Source: Deferribacteraceae bacterium UBA6793
Lineage (GTDB): Bacteria; Chrysiogenota; Deferribacteres; Deferribacterales; Geovibrionaceae
Direction: 5' to 3'
Assembly: GCA_002452405.1 (NCBI GenBank)
Contig: DKFP01000014.1
Coordinates: 186,001 to 250,000 of the forward strand
DNA: 64,000 nucleotides
Both the position numbers and the translations under genes were made by a program. Position 1 is the first letter of the stretch. Every line of letters begins with the position of its first letter. Of the stretch, positions 17,891 to 26,309 are shown one piece after another. The notes beneath the pieces were generated by a model. The model saw only the letters and a program-made list of their open reading frames with translations, was not told the DNA's origin and ran no database searches.

Positions 17891-18675
17891 TTGGGCGCTC
17901 CTTTAGCGATTGTTACTTTCTCCAGTATAAAATCGGCTAAAAGATTGAAATCCATACACCCTCTGCTGTGCGGAGCGAATAAATTTATTGGGATTCTGTA
18001 TTCGGGAGCCTCAGCAACCCTGATATCGTTACGGATTCGCGGGGATATCATGGGTTCGCCGAAGTTTTCGTAAATCTCTTTCATAACGCGTTTGGAGTGG
18101 TTACTGCGGATGTCGTACTGGTTTGGAATAATTCCGCACATGCGCAGAGTCGGGTTGAATGCGGCGTTTATACGGTAGATGGTCTGGGTCAGCTGCGCAA
18201 GTCCCTCTATGGCGAGGAAGTTCAGCAGTATGGGTATGAAAACAGATTCTGCCGCCGCCAGCGCGTTAAGTGTCAGTGCCGCCACTGTTGGCGGGGTGTC
18301 TATTAGGATGCAATCGTAATCGTTCTGAAAATCCAGCAGCACTTTTTTAAGCTGACCTTCGGGATTGGGTTTGTCCAGAAGGTGCTTTATGAAGGATGAG
18401 GAGAACGCTGTGGAAGCAGGCAGAACGTCGTAAAGCCCGTGTTCCGTACGGAAAAGTGCGTCTTTCCCGTTGCATTTGCCGAGCAGCGCGTCGTAGATAC
18501 TTAGATAAGTATCGTATGTATTAACACCTGACCAGAAAGAGAGGTGTGCCTGCGGGTCGAGGTCCACCGTAAGAACCCTGTAACCGCGTCCACCGAGAAC
18601 TCCCGCAACGTTGACAACAGTTGATGTTTTCCCGCTGCCGCCTTTTTTGTTTGCAAATGTTATTACTGCTGACAT
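17887..18675 (-). CDS. ParA/Soj-family ATPase, first gene of the chemosensory operon
   Basis: 262 residues from the ATG at 18673-18675. It has a deviant Walker A (KKGGSGKTST), the DLDPQAHLSFW switch and the Walker B-like LIDTPP segment, all typical of ParA-type positioning ATPases. ParA relatives such as ParC and PpfA place chemosensory arrays in cells, and that role fits its position as first gene here; no ParB gene is visible. A four-codon longer TTG start is possible. There is no clear Shine-Dalgarno, and the start codon abuts an 18-bp perfect palindrome, so initiation may be nearly leaderless. Confidence 0.93.
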   Translation of the reverse strand: MSAVITFANKKGGSGKTSTVVNVAGVLGGRGYRVLTVDLDPQAHLSFWSGVNTYDTYLSIYDALLGKCNGKDALFRTEHGLYDVLPASTAFSSSFIKHLLDKPNPEGQLKKVLLDFQNDYDCILIDTPPTVAALTLNALAAAESVFIPILLNFLAIEGLAQLTQTIYRINAAFNPTLRMCGIIPNQYDIRSNHSKRVMKEIYENFGEPMISPRIRNDIRVAEAPEYRIPINLFAPHSRGCMDFNLLADFILEKVTIAKGAPK

Positions 18676-18691
18676 AATTGTATACAATTAT
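18674..18691. promoter_or_regulatory. 18-bp perfect palindrome at the parA start, candidate operator with -10
   Basis: The sequence ATAATTGTATACAATTAT is a perfect 18-bp inverted repeat that overlaps the parA start codon by two bases. On the minus strand, TATAAT (18687-18692) at its edge could be a -10 element, placing transcription start only a few bases before the ATG. No good -35 is seen. The intergenic space to the divergent gmhB gene is only about 75 bp, so a protein bound here could control both genes. The binding factor is unknown. Confidence 0.45.
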
Positions 18692-18749
18692 AGTATAAAT
18701 TGAAAAATTATGCTACATTGATATTGATTATAAAATACGCGGAGATGGT

Positions 18750-19283
18750 ATGGAGAAAGGACTTTTTCTGGACAGGGACGGTATAATCAATGTCGATAAA
18801 GGGTACCTTTACAAGTCGGAGGACGTAGAATTCATCGATGGCATCTTTGACCTGTGCCTTTATGCAAATTTTAAAGGTTATAAGATATTTATCATCACAA
18901 ATCAGGCGGGGGTGGACAGAGGTTTCTATTCCGAGGAAGATGTTGAGACGCTGCATCGCTGGATGCGGGGTCAGTTTGAAATGCGTGGAGTTGAGATAAC
19001 GGATGTCTATTACTGCCCGCACCATCCGGATTTTACCGGTGAATGTGGCTGCCGCAAGCCGAAGCCGGGTATGCTTCTGATGGCAATGACGATGTATGAT
19101 ATAGACGCTTCAAAGTCCATTATGGTGGGGGATAAGGTTTCGGATATGCAGGCGGGCAAAGCCGCAGGCGTGGGGCTTAATATCATCGTCGCCAGCCAGT
19201 ATACGGACACAAAACCGGAAGAGGCGGACGTGATGCTTAACAGCGTCGGAGAGGTCTGCGAATACCTGAAAAAGACTCTCTGA
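18750..19283 (+). CDS. gmhB: D-glycero-D-manno-heptose-1,7-bisphosphate 7-phosphatase
   Basis: 177-residue HAD-family phosphatase of histidinol-phosphatase type. It has the nucleophile motif FLDRDGIINVD (residues 6-16), the ITNQAG motif, the zinc-loop CPHHPDFTGECGCRKPKPGM and the MVGDKVSDMQAGKAAG acidic motif. It removes the 7-phosphate from heptose bisphosphate in ADP-heptose synthesis for lipopolysaccharide core. The ATG has GGAG 5 nt upstream. The gene stands alone on the plus strand, divergent from the chemosensory operon and convergent with the REC-GGDEF gene. GmhB is the usual length. Confidence 0.93.
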   Translation: MEKGLFLDRDGIINVDKGYLYKSEDVEFIDGIFDLCLYANFKGYKIFIITNQAGVDRGFYSEEDVETLHRWMRGQFEMRGVEITDVYYCPHHPDFTGECGCRKPKPGMLLMAMTMYDIDASKSIMVGDKVSDMQAGKAAGVGLNIIVASQYTDTKPEEADVMLNSVGEVCEYLKKTL

Positions 19284-19456
19284 TTTCGCCACCTCCTTTG
19301 TCAAACAAATGAGGGTCGGGGTGGATATATATTTTTTGTCATTAGAAGTTTATGTCTCCGTTTCCGTTTCAAGGATTTTGCTGTAAAGCTCTAAACGTTT
19401 AAGTTATTCTTAATATTTAGCAATACTCATAATGACCATATCTCCCGCACCATATA

Positions 19457-20407
19457 TTATTCCGCCATTACTACCTTGTTGCGTCCTGTCTGTTTGCCTG
19501 TATAAAGGGCGTCGTCAGCTTTTTTGATGCTGTGTTCAATGCCCATGCCTTTGTCATATGCTGATACTCCGAAAGTCATGGTCACTCTGAAATTTTCTCC
19601 TGCAAACGACATTTCTGTATTTTTTATAGCCTCGCGTAGCTTTTCCGCAACCGCAACTGCTTTTTTAAGTTCCGTCAGTGGCAGCATAATGAGAAATTCC
19701 TCGCCTCCCCAACGTGATACGATATCCTGCTGGCGGAGGTTAGCGCGCATTACATCAGCAACGGTTTTAAGGACATAGTCCCCCGTATCGTGCCCGTAAG
19801 TGTCGTTCACTCTCTTGAAAAAGTCGATATCGCACATGATCAGCGAGAAAAAGCCGCCGTTCCTGTCGCAGCGGGAAACCTCCACAGCAAGCTGATTCAT
19901 GATGCTTCTGCGGTTGGCAAGTCCCGTGAGAGAATCGGTGAGTGCAAGTTTCTCTATGGTTTCATATGCGCCCTGAAGTTCCCTGTTTTTCTCTTCAAGC
20001 ATGTCTCTGGAAAGTTTCAGGTCGAGATGGGTTCTGATACGCATCAGAAGTTCGGTCTCGTGAAATGGTTTTGATATGTAGTCCACTCCGCCCGCTTCAA
20101 ACCCCAGAACTGCATCTTCCGGCTCGGTCTTTGCGGTGATGAATATAACAGGAATATTAGCAGTTTCAGGGTCTTTCTTTATCTGTCTGCAAACCTCATA
20201 TCCGTCCATATCCGGCATCATAACATCCAGAAGCACCATGTCAGGTTTTGTTGCGCTTATGAAGTCCAGCGCCTCAAATCCGTTCATAGCAAAGGCTAGT
20301 CCGTACTTTGTGTTTTCCCGCAGAATGTTACCTAAAACTTTCAGGTTCTGCTGGTTGTCGTCCACAATCAGTATGAGTGTTTTATTGTATTCTGTTTCGT
20401 TCGTCAT
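19457..20407 (-). CDS. REC-GGDEF diguanylate cyclase response regulator
   Basis: 316 residues: receiver domain (D15-D17 acidic patch, phosphoacceptor D61 in LLDVMMPDMDG, K113 in SKPF), a helical linker, then a GGDEF domain with active-site GGEEF at 234-238 and an RQQD inhibitory site at 225-228. It is similar in layout to WspR/PleD and should make c-di-GMP on phosphorylation. The ATG overlaps the stop of the hybrid kinase gene by 4 bp (ATGA), so that kinase is the obvious phosphodonor. It is the last gene of this operon. Confidence 0.95.
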   Translation of the reverse strand: MTNETEYNKTLILIVDDNQQNLKVLGNILRENTKYGLAFAMNGFEALDFISATKPDMVLLDVMMPDMDGYEVCRQIKKDPETANIPVIFITAKTEPEDAVLGFEAGGVDYISKPFHETELLMRIRTHLDLKLSRDMLEEKNRELQGAYETIEKLALTDSLTGLANRRSIMNQLAVEVSRCDRNGGFFSLIMCDIDFFKRVNDTYGHDTGDYVLKTVADVMRANLRQQDIVSRWGGEEFLIMLPLTELKKAVAVAEKLREAIKNTEMSFAGENFRVTMTFGVSAYDKGMGIEHSIKKADDALYTGKQTGRNKVVMAE

Positions 20408-23400
20408 CTGATCTCTTTCGTCCTTTCGTGAATTTGCCGGAACAGTTTTTTGATTTTATCAATTTCCATATTATCTATACAGGCTTTAAGATGTTCAGAC
20501 AATGAAATTATATCTCTGTTTTTCAGTTTTTTCCCCGCAGAAAGGAGCATCTCGGCTATTTTTTGTGAGAAACCAAGGTCAATGACGGATATATTCTTTT
20601 TGAAATATTCAAGGATATCCTTTGTTTCCTCTTTGTTTACAAATATTTCCTCAACAGCGTCTACTAATTTCACATCATGGAGCGGTTTTTCCTTCACGGT
20701 TTTTCCCGCCTCAATGGGCAGGTATTTGGCCGAAACCTGCATAAGATGCGTAAAATCGGCGGGTTTCATGAGAAAATCGTTGAATATTCCACCTCTGTTG
20801 TTTTCATCGTGGGCGGCGGTAAGCGCAATCATGGGTATTTTCGCTGTCGCTGGGCTGCTTTTCAGCCGTTTTGCCGTTTCAAAACCATCCATGTCGGGCA
20901 TCCTTATGTCCATTATGACCAGTGCGGGCACTATTTCCTCCGCTATGAGTGTCGCAGCGTTTCCGTTTTGTGCCTCAAGAACCGTCAGTCCGCATCTTTC
21001 GTACATCTCCCGCAGGATATTGCGGCTCATTTCGTCGTCGTCAACAATAAGAACCCTTGCAGGTTTGAAGTTGATTTCAGGTGTGCTGCCGTTTTCCGTG
21101 AAGGCTGCTTCTGCGGTGAGCACGTCCGGCAGGTCAACGACGAATTGCGAACCTTTGTCAACCTCGCTGGTGACAGAGATTGTTCCGCCCATCATCTGCG
21201 CCAGCTTCAGGGATATGGACAGCCCCAGCCCGGTTCCGCCGTAACGGTTTATGTTGTGGTCGTCCCTTTGCCGAAAGGGTTCGAAGATGGTTTTGAAATC
21301 GCTTTCCGGTATACCGATACCGGAATCGGAGACGACTATGCTAAGATTTGTTCTTCCCGCTGTGACAGGTGTGCAGGTTACGTTCACGCGGACGAATCCT
21401 TTTTCGGTGAATTTAACAGCGTTTCCAACGAGATTCAGCAGTATCTGGCGTATCCTTGCGGCGTCTATCATGAGTGCGTCCGGCACCTGCCTGTCTATGC
21501 TGCTGGTGATGGTTACGCCCTTTGTCACGGATTTCAGCGAAAAGATGCTTACTGTATCGGTGACGAGGTGTCTTATGCTGGCGGGAGAAGTGCTGACACG
21601 CGCTGCGTTTGCTTCCAGCTTTGATATGTCGAGGATGTCGTTTATCAGGTTGAGCAGGGCGCGTCCGCTGGTCTTTATTGATTTTATATATGATTTTGCT
21701 TTAACGTCTTTAATTCGCGCCTCAAGCAGTTCGCTGAAGCCTATGACGGCGTTCAGAGGAGTGCGTATTTCGTGGCTCATGTTCGCCAGAAACTCACTTT
21801 TTGCCATGTCGGCTTTTTCCGCTTTTTCTTTCGATTGCTTCAGTGCGTCTTCATATTTCTTTCTGTCGGTTATGTTTCTGGCGATGGCGTAGATAAGCAT
21901 GTTGTCCCTGTCTGCCGTTGCATACCATGACAGCCATACCGGCTCTTTTCCGGCGGACACATGTCTGCTTTCATAATCGGTGATATCCTCACCGCCAGCC
22001 AGTCTGCTTATGAAGCTGGATGCTCTGCCCGCTTCGTCCCGCGAAAAGACATCGAGAAACTTTCTTCCTTTGATGCGTTCTGCGGGGATGCCTATGAGAT
22101 CTTCGAATGCCTGATTGACATAACGAAAGTGTCCGGAAAAATCCGCTATGCAGATAATATCGCGGCTATGTTCGAAAATTCTGTCTCTCTCGGCTTTTGT
22201 CCGCTCCGCTTCGGTGATGTCCACAAGCTGGGCTATGAGATAAAGCGGAACTTCGTTTTCATCGTGTGCCAGTGCGGCGCTGACGGAGACTATAACCAGT
22301 CCGCCGTTTTTATGGATATATTTTTTTACCACAGAATAGTGGCTTATTTTTCCGGTGATTAGGTCGTTCATCAGGGACATTGCCATTTTGGCATGATCTG
22401 TGTAGAGAAAGTCTGTGAAAAGTCTGCCGTTCATCTCCTGCTGAGTGTAGCCCAACATAGCCGCCATAGCGCGGTTCACCTGAATCAGTTCCCCGGTGAG
22501 AGAGATTATCGCCATGCCGTTGGCGGACGATTCGAAGGCGGCGCGGAAACGGTTTTCACTGGTTCGAAGCTGCGAGGTGCGCTGTTCCACCTTTTTTTCA
22601 AGCTCTGTGTTGAGCCGATTTATCTCCTCTTCCGCTTCTTTGCGCTCTTTCAGCCTCCAGACGCCCTCCATAAAGTGTACGAGCCCTATGGATTCTGTCA
22701 TTGTATAGGAGGTCTTTTTGCCGCTGAGATGAAGGATAAGGCTGACACCGCCCTGCGCCATAAGCGGCACTATCATGGTGTTTTTGCCGTTGGATCCGAT
22801 GTATGGCTCGTTGTCTGAAAGTACGGCGTCCAGTCCTTCCATATCCTTTGTTTTTATAAATATCGACTGTTGGAGCGGGTAAACGGTTTTTCCGTTTTCC
22901 GTGAGAGAAACCACAAGGCGCAGACCTCCGGCCTCTTTGTCCATTATGCTGATGGAGCCTTCTTTGCTTTCGGTCTGTTCGACTGCGCTGTCCAGGGCGT
23001 AATCGAGGATGTCCTCAAACTCCGCTTCATACATCTGACCGAGAACGGCAAGAGACCTGTTCCTCTTTTCGTTCATTCCGGCGAATACTTCCGCCTGTTT
23101 TTTTGCGGATGCCCCGCGCAGAGGCTGCATTTCGGAGTATAAAACGGGAGCCACGGCGAATATCGCCGGCATATTGCCGGCAAGTTCAGTTTTGCTTTTG
23201 GCGCTGAAAGATTCGGATACGAACATGATTGCAGTGTCGCCGAAAAGCTGCGTGAAGCGGCTTGCAGGCGGGTATTTCATGCCTTTTCGCGCATCTATTA
23301 TTATAAGGTCAAAAAGGGTGGGGTTAATAGAATCAGGGTCAGACGGTGAAAAAAGGCTGTACTGTACGGTTTTCCCGTACAACAGACCATCGGGATTTTC

Positions 23401-23433
23401 TGAAACAATCGCCAGCTTTAGTTTGTCGGGCAT
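20404..23433 (-). CDS. Hybrid sensor histidine kinase (GAF-PAS-PAS-HisKA-HATPase-REC)
   Basis: 1009-residue soluble kinase. The first ~100 residues resemble a degenerate receiver (LKLAIVSENPDG...FDLIIIDAR). A GAF-like region follows (~125-255), then a coiled coil, PAS domains at ~290-410 and ~415-530, the H-box NMSHEIRTPLN with H554, an ATPase domain (NAVKFTEKG, DSGIGIPE, GTGLGLSI) and a receiver (~793-905, VIMDIRMPDMDG). A ~100-residue helical tail has no clear Hpt histidine. It follows the GAF kinase gene by 14 bp and is coupled to the REC-GGDEF gene, which suggests a relay ending in c-di-GMP synthesis. Confidence 0.94.
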   Translation of the reverse strand: MPDKLKLAIVSENPDGLLYGKTVQYSLFSPSDPDSINPTLFDLIIIDARKGMKYPPASRFTQLFGDTAIMFVSESFSAKSKTELAGNMPAIFAVAPVLYSEMQPLRGASAKKQAEVFAGMNEKRNRSLAVLGQMYEAEFEDILDYALDSAVEQTESKEGSISIMDKEAGGLRLVVSLTENGKTVYPLQQSIFIKTKDMEGLDAVLSDNEPYIGSNGKNTMIVPLMAQGGVSLILHLSGKKTSYTMTESIGLVHFMEGVWRLKERKEAEEEINRLNTELEKKVEQRTSQLRTSENRFRAAFESSANGMAIISLTGELIQVNRAMAAMLGYTQQEMNGRLFTDFLYTDHAKMAMSLMNDLITGKISHYSVVKKYIHKNGGLVIVSVSAALAHDENEVPLYLIAQLVDITEAERTKAERDRIFEHSRDIICIADFSGHFRYVNQAFEDLIGIPAERIKGRKFLDVFSRDEAGRASSFISRLAGGEDITDYESRHVSAGKEPVWLSWYATADRDNMLIYAIARNITDRKKYEDALKQSKEKAEKADMAKSEFLANMSHEIRTPLNAVIGFSELLEARIKDVKAKSYIKSIKTSGRALLNLINDILDISKLEANAARVSTSPASIRHLVTDTVSIFSLKSVTKGVTITSSIDRQVPDALMIDAARIRQILLNLVGNAVKFTEKGFVRVNVTCTPVTAGRTNLSIVVSDSGIGIPESDFKTIFEPFRQRDDHNINRYGGTGLGLSISLKLAQMMGGTISVTSEVDKGSQFVVDLPDVLTAEAAFTENGSTPEINFKPARVLIVDDDEMSRNILREMYERCGLTVLEAQNGNAATLIAEEIVPALVIMDIRMPDMDGFETAKRLKSSPATAKIPMIALTAAHDENNRGGIFNDFLMKPADFTHLMQVSAKYLPIEAGKTVKEKPLHDVKLVDAVEEIFVNKEETKDILEYFKKNISVIDLGFSQKIAEMLLSAGKKLKNRDIISLSEHLKACIDNMEIDKIKKLFRQIHERTKEIR

Positions 23434-23447
23434 AAAGCACCCCTTTC

Positions 23448-24998
23448 TCAGGATGACAGCGGGATCTTTAAGGTTATGACTGCGCCGTTCATGCTGTTTC
23501 CGGCACTGATTTCGCCCTTCATATGTTCCTGAACCACCAGACGTGAGATATAAAGTCCTATTCCGGTCCCTTTGTCATGTTTTTTAGTAGTGAAATAGGG
23601 TTCGAAAACTCTGTCTATTATATCTTCCGGTATGCCGCCTCCGTTGTCCTCGATGCTGACGATGGCATATGATTCATCGCAGTCCATTGATATTTTTATG
23701 AGTCCCTTTTCAGATTTTCCGCTTTCCAGTCGTGGTAGTATAGCGTCTTTTGAGTTTGCCAGCAGGTTCATCATAATCTGTTTGAACATACCGCTGTCGC
23801 CGTGAACCAAGATACGTGGCTGCCCACTGCTTTGTGTGCACTGGTCGGAAATCTCCTGTTCAAGGAATATTCCGAGCCTGTTGTACTGCACTTCAACAAG
23901 CGAAATCACTTCATGTATAGCAGGTGCGAGGCTGAATGTGTCCTTGTCGGTATCGCTGCGTACCAGAGAACTGAAATCGTCAATGGTGGAGGACATATGC
24001 ATGACCAGTTTAAGACATTTGTTTACGCTGTCGTGTAGGTAATCTCTCGATATCCCTTTTTCGTCGTGTTCGTCCAGCATATCCTGAATTATCATACCGA
24101 GGGCATTCAGCGGCTGTCTCCACTGGTGGGATATTGCCTTCATCATCTGCCCCATGGCGGCGAGTTTGCTTTGTTCGTGCAGTATCCGCTCGCTTTTTCT
24201 GCGGTTTTCAGTTTCTATGGCGACACGGTTTTCCAGTGTTTCGTTCAGCTCCTGAAGAGCTTCTTTCTGCTGAACCAGCAGTTTTTCTATCTTTTTACGT
24301 TCGCTGATTTCATTTTCCAGCAGGTCGTTGGTGGCTTTAAGCTCTTTCGTGCGGTTGTAAACTTCCGCTTCCAGCTTTTCGTTGAAATTTTTAAGTTGCT
24401 GCTGTGAATCTTCCAGTTTTCTGACGCTTTCAGTAAGCATCCTGTTGGTATCTTTGTTTCTGTTATACAGTTCGAAACTTTCAAGCTGATGTGCAGTTTC
24501 GTTCATAAGAATGGTTATGAGGTAGAACACCGCGTCGGGGATTTCCTCTTTCGCAGTGCTGAGCTGACCGATAAAAAGTCCCCGTGTACGGGATATGGTG
24601 GACATGGCGTGCAGGAGTACATAGGATTTAATGGCTTTGCTTTTTATTATGGTGGTCTTGCCTGTTTTGACAGCCATGGCAAAAGTTCCGTCTGTTATCA
24701 GTTTATCGGTTTCGGTCAGAAGGAGTTCCTTGTCTTCCTGCGGAAAGAATTTCGTAGGTGAAAAATTGCCTGAAAGTTCATCCACAAGGAAGAAACCGCC
24801 GTTTTTGAGCCTGACAAGCGCCAACAGTTTGTTGAACGCGTTCTCAAGGATGATGTCGTGGGTTTCCAGCTTGTTAAGGCTGGTATTGAGGCTGCGCACG
24901 GAGCAGATCGCCTCTAGCACCTTCATTGTGTTGTTTTTTTCGTTTTGCAGATGTTCGGCTTTGGCTTCTATGAAGTCCATATGATCTTTTTCTGTCAT
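23448..24998 (-). CDS. Soluble sensor histidine kinase with GAF-like input
   Basis: 516 residues. The N-terminal ~190 residues look like a GAF-type sensor (FNKLLALVRLKNGGFFLVDE...LLHAMSTISRTRGLFIGQL). A long coiled coil (~190-275) precedes the H-box ISHQWRQPLNALGM and an ATPase domain (LLANSKDAI, EDNGGGIPEDI, GTGIGLYIS). The HQWRQPLN box is shared with three other kinases in this window. There is no membrane segment and no receiver. It starts 3 bp after the HDOD gene ends and is followed 14 bp later by the hybrid kinase, so it belongs to the same operon. Confidence 0.93.
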   Translation of the reverse strand: MTEKDHMDFIEAKAEHLQNEKNNTMKVLEAICSVRSLNTSLNKLETHDIILENAFNKLLALVRLKNGGFFLVDELSGNFSPTKFFPQEDKELLLTETDKLITDGTFAMAVKTGKTTIIKSKAIKSYVLLHAMSTISRTRGLFIGQLSTAKEEIPDAVFYLITILMNETAHQLESFELYNRNKDTNRMLTESVRKLEDSQQQLKNFNEKLEAEVYNRTKELKATNDLLENEISERKKIEKLLVQQKEALQELNETLENRVAIETENRRKSERILHEQSKLAAMGQMMKAISHQWRQPLNALGMIIQDMLDEHDEKGISRDYLHDSVNKCLKLVMHMSSTIDDFSSLVRSDTDKDTFSLAPAIHEVISLVEVQYNRLGIFLEQEISDQCTQSSGQPRILVHGDSGMFKQIMMNLLANSKDAILPRLESGKSEKGLIKISMDCDESYAIVSIEDNGGGIPEDIIDRVFEPYFTTKKHDKGTGIGLYISRLVVQEHMKGEISAGNSMNGAVITLKIPLSS

Positions 24999-25001
24999 AT
25001 G

Positions 25002-26240
25002 TCACCCGAAGAATGCGTCTTCGATTTCATCTATCTGCCGTTCAGACTGCGTGACCACGTTCGCTATGACGGAGGTGGATATTCCCAGAGCGTCCCAAAC
25101 CTCTTTCGAGATGGATGGGATGATATAAGAGCTGGTCACGGGTGAGCCGAATGCCACCGCCATACAGTCTGCGGCGGCAATAATTGACGATTCTAAATGT
25201 ATGTTTTTTACGCTGTGGTGAAATCGTACGTTTTTAACAAGCTGCGACGGAAACTTCCATTTTTCAAGGAGAGCTCCGCCGACATCGGCGTGGTCGAATC
25301 CAAGCACTTCGTATTCTATGTCAGCAAGCGGTTTTTGCAGTTTGTACGACAGAAAAAGGGTATATGCCGATTCTTCCGGCAGTGTCCGGAAGATAACCAG
25401 TCTGCCTATGTCGTGCATAAGACCGGAAACGAACAGTCTTTCCGTTGAAACCTCATCTATGTGGACTCCTAGAAGTCTTGCAAAGACCCCGCACGCGATG
25501 GAATGTCTCCAGAATTTGCGCATGTTGGTAAATTCCGTCGGTATCCCTTTAAAAGCCTCTATGGCGGAGATGCCCACTGCGAGAGTGCCCAGTTCCTTTG
25601 TTCCGATAATGGTGATTGCGCGGCGTATTGAGTCTATCCTTGAGGGGAAATTATAAAATGCGCTGTTAACGATTTTAAGGAGTTTTGCTGAAAGGCTGGT
25701 GTCCTTTTCAACCACGTCCGCCATGTGTGAGGCGGAACTTGTAGGGTTTGAAAGAACGTCTTTTATTTTATAGTAAACATCTGGAAAAGATGCCAGACCG
25801 ACTTCTTTTTCCACCATGGAATCGGCTGTGACAGCGCCTTTGGTGAAGCCTTTCGGGAGCCTTGCCTCTGTTGCCGCAGGTGTTTTGGGGAGCGCGTCGG
25901 CACCTTTCTGTTCGATCCTGTTGCAAAGCATCAGCTTATTTATCCTGTGGATTTCACTCATGGCGGGAACTGTCAGATCTGCAAAACGGTAAAGCTGCTC
26001 CATATACGCGTCAACAGACGCCACGGTTTCGGGACTGAATCCTGCCTGCGCTTCCAGATTCAGCGTTTCCCTGTCCATGCCGAAGACATGAGCCTCGGTA
26101 ATCCCCCATGATCGGGCGATTCGTATATGTTTTTCTTCCAGTACGGAGCCTGAACTGAGCAGAAAACGACCGTTAGGACAAATCAGATCATGTTCCAGCT
26201 TCATACCGGGTCTTAAATCATCAATATAGATCAGTCCCAT
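25002..26240 (-). CDS. HDOD-domain signalling protein
   Basis: About 412 residues from the ATG at 26238-26240. A longer TTG start gives a 19-residue extension that does not look like the family. The N-terminal part (DLRPGMKLEHDLICPNGRFLL-type) resembles the small domain often found before HD-GYP/HDOD regions. The HDOD domain spans ~160-370 (FPDVYYKIKDVLSNP...VVEKDTSLSAKLLKIVNSAFY...SGLMHDIGRL). HDOD proteins generally lack phosphodiesterase activity and act as signalling adaptors. It lies between the Cache kinase (69-bp gap) and the GAF kinase (3-bp gap). Confidence 0.9.
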   Translation of the reverse strand: MGLIYIDDLRPGMKLEHDLICPNGRFLLSSGSVLEEKHIRIARSWGITEAHVFGMDRETLNLEAQAGFSPETVASVDAYMEQLYRFADLTVPAMSEIHRINKLMLCNRIEQKGADALPKTPAATEARLPKGFTKGAVTADSMVEKEVGLASFPDVYYKIKDVLSNPTSSASHMADVVEKDTSLSAKLLKIVNSAFYNFPSRIDSIRRAITIIGTKELGTLAVGISAIEAFKGIPTEFTNMRKFWRHSIACGVFARLLGVHIDEVSTERLFVSGLMHDIGRLVIFRTLPEESAYTLFLSYKLQKPLADIEYEVLGFDHADVGGALLEKWKFPSQLVKNVRFHHSVKNIHLESSIIAAADCMAVAFGSPVTSSYIIPSISKEVWDALGISTSVIANVVTQSERQIDEIEDAFFG

Positions 26241-26309
26241 AATCTGCCTTTTATATCCGTATGTTATGAAGTTATCACAAATATTGAGATAACACAAGCT
26301 GAGGTATTG

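Noticed and set aside
19284..19456. Possible terminator between gmhB and the REC-GGDEF gene.
   Set aside because: CCACC and GGTGG segments could pair, but the stem is interrupted and has no clean loop; no confident hairpin is seen in this 173-bp stretch.
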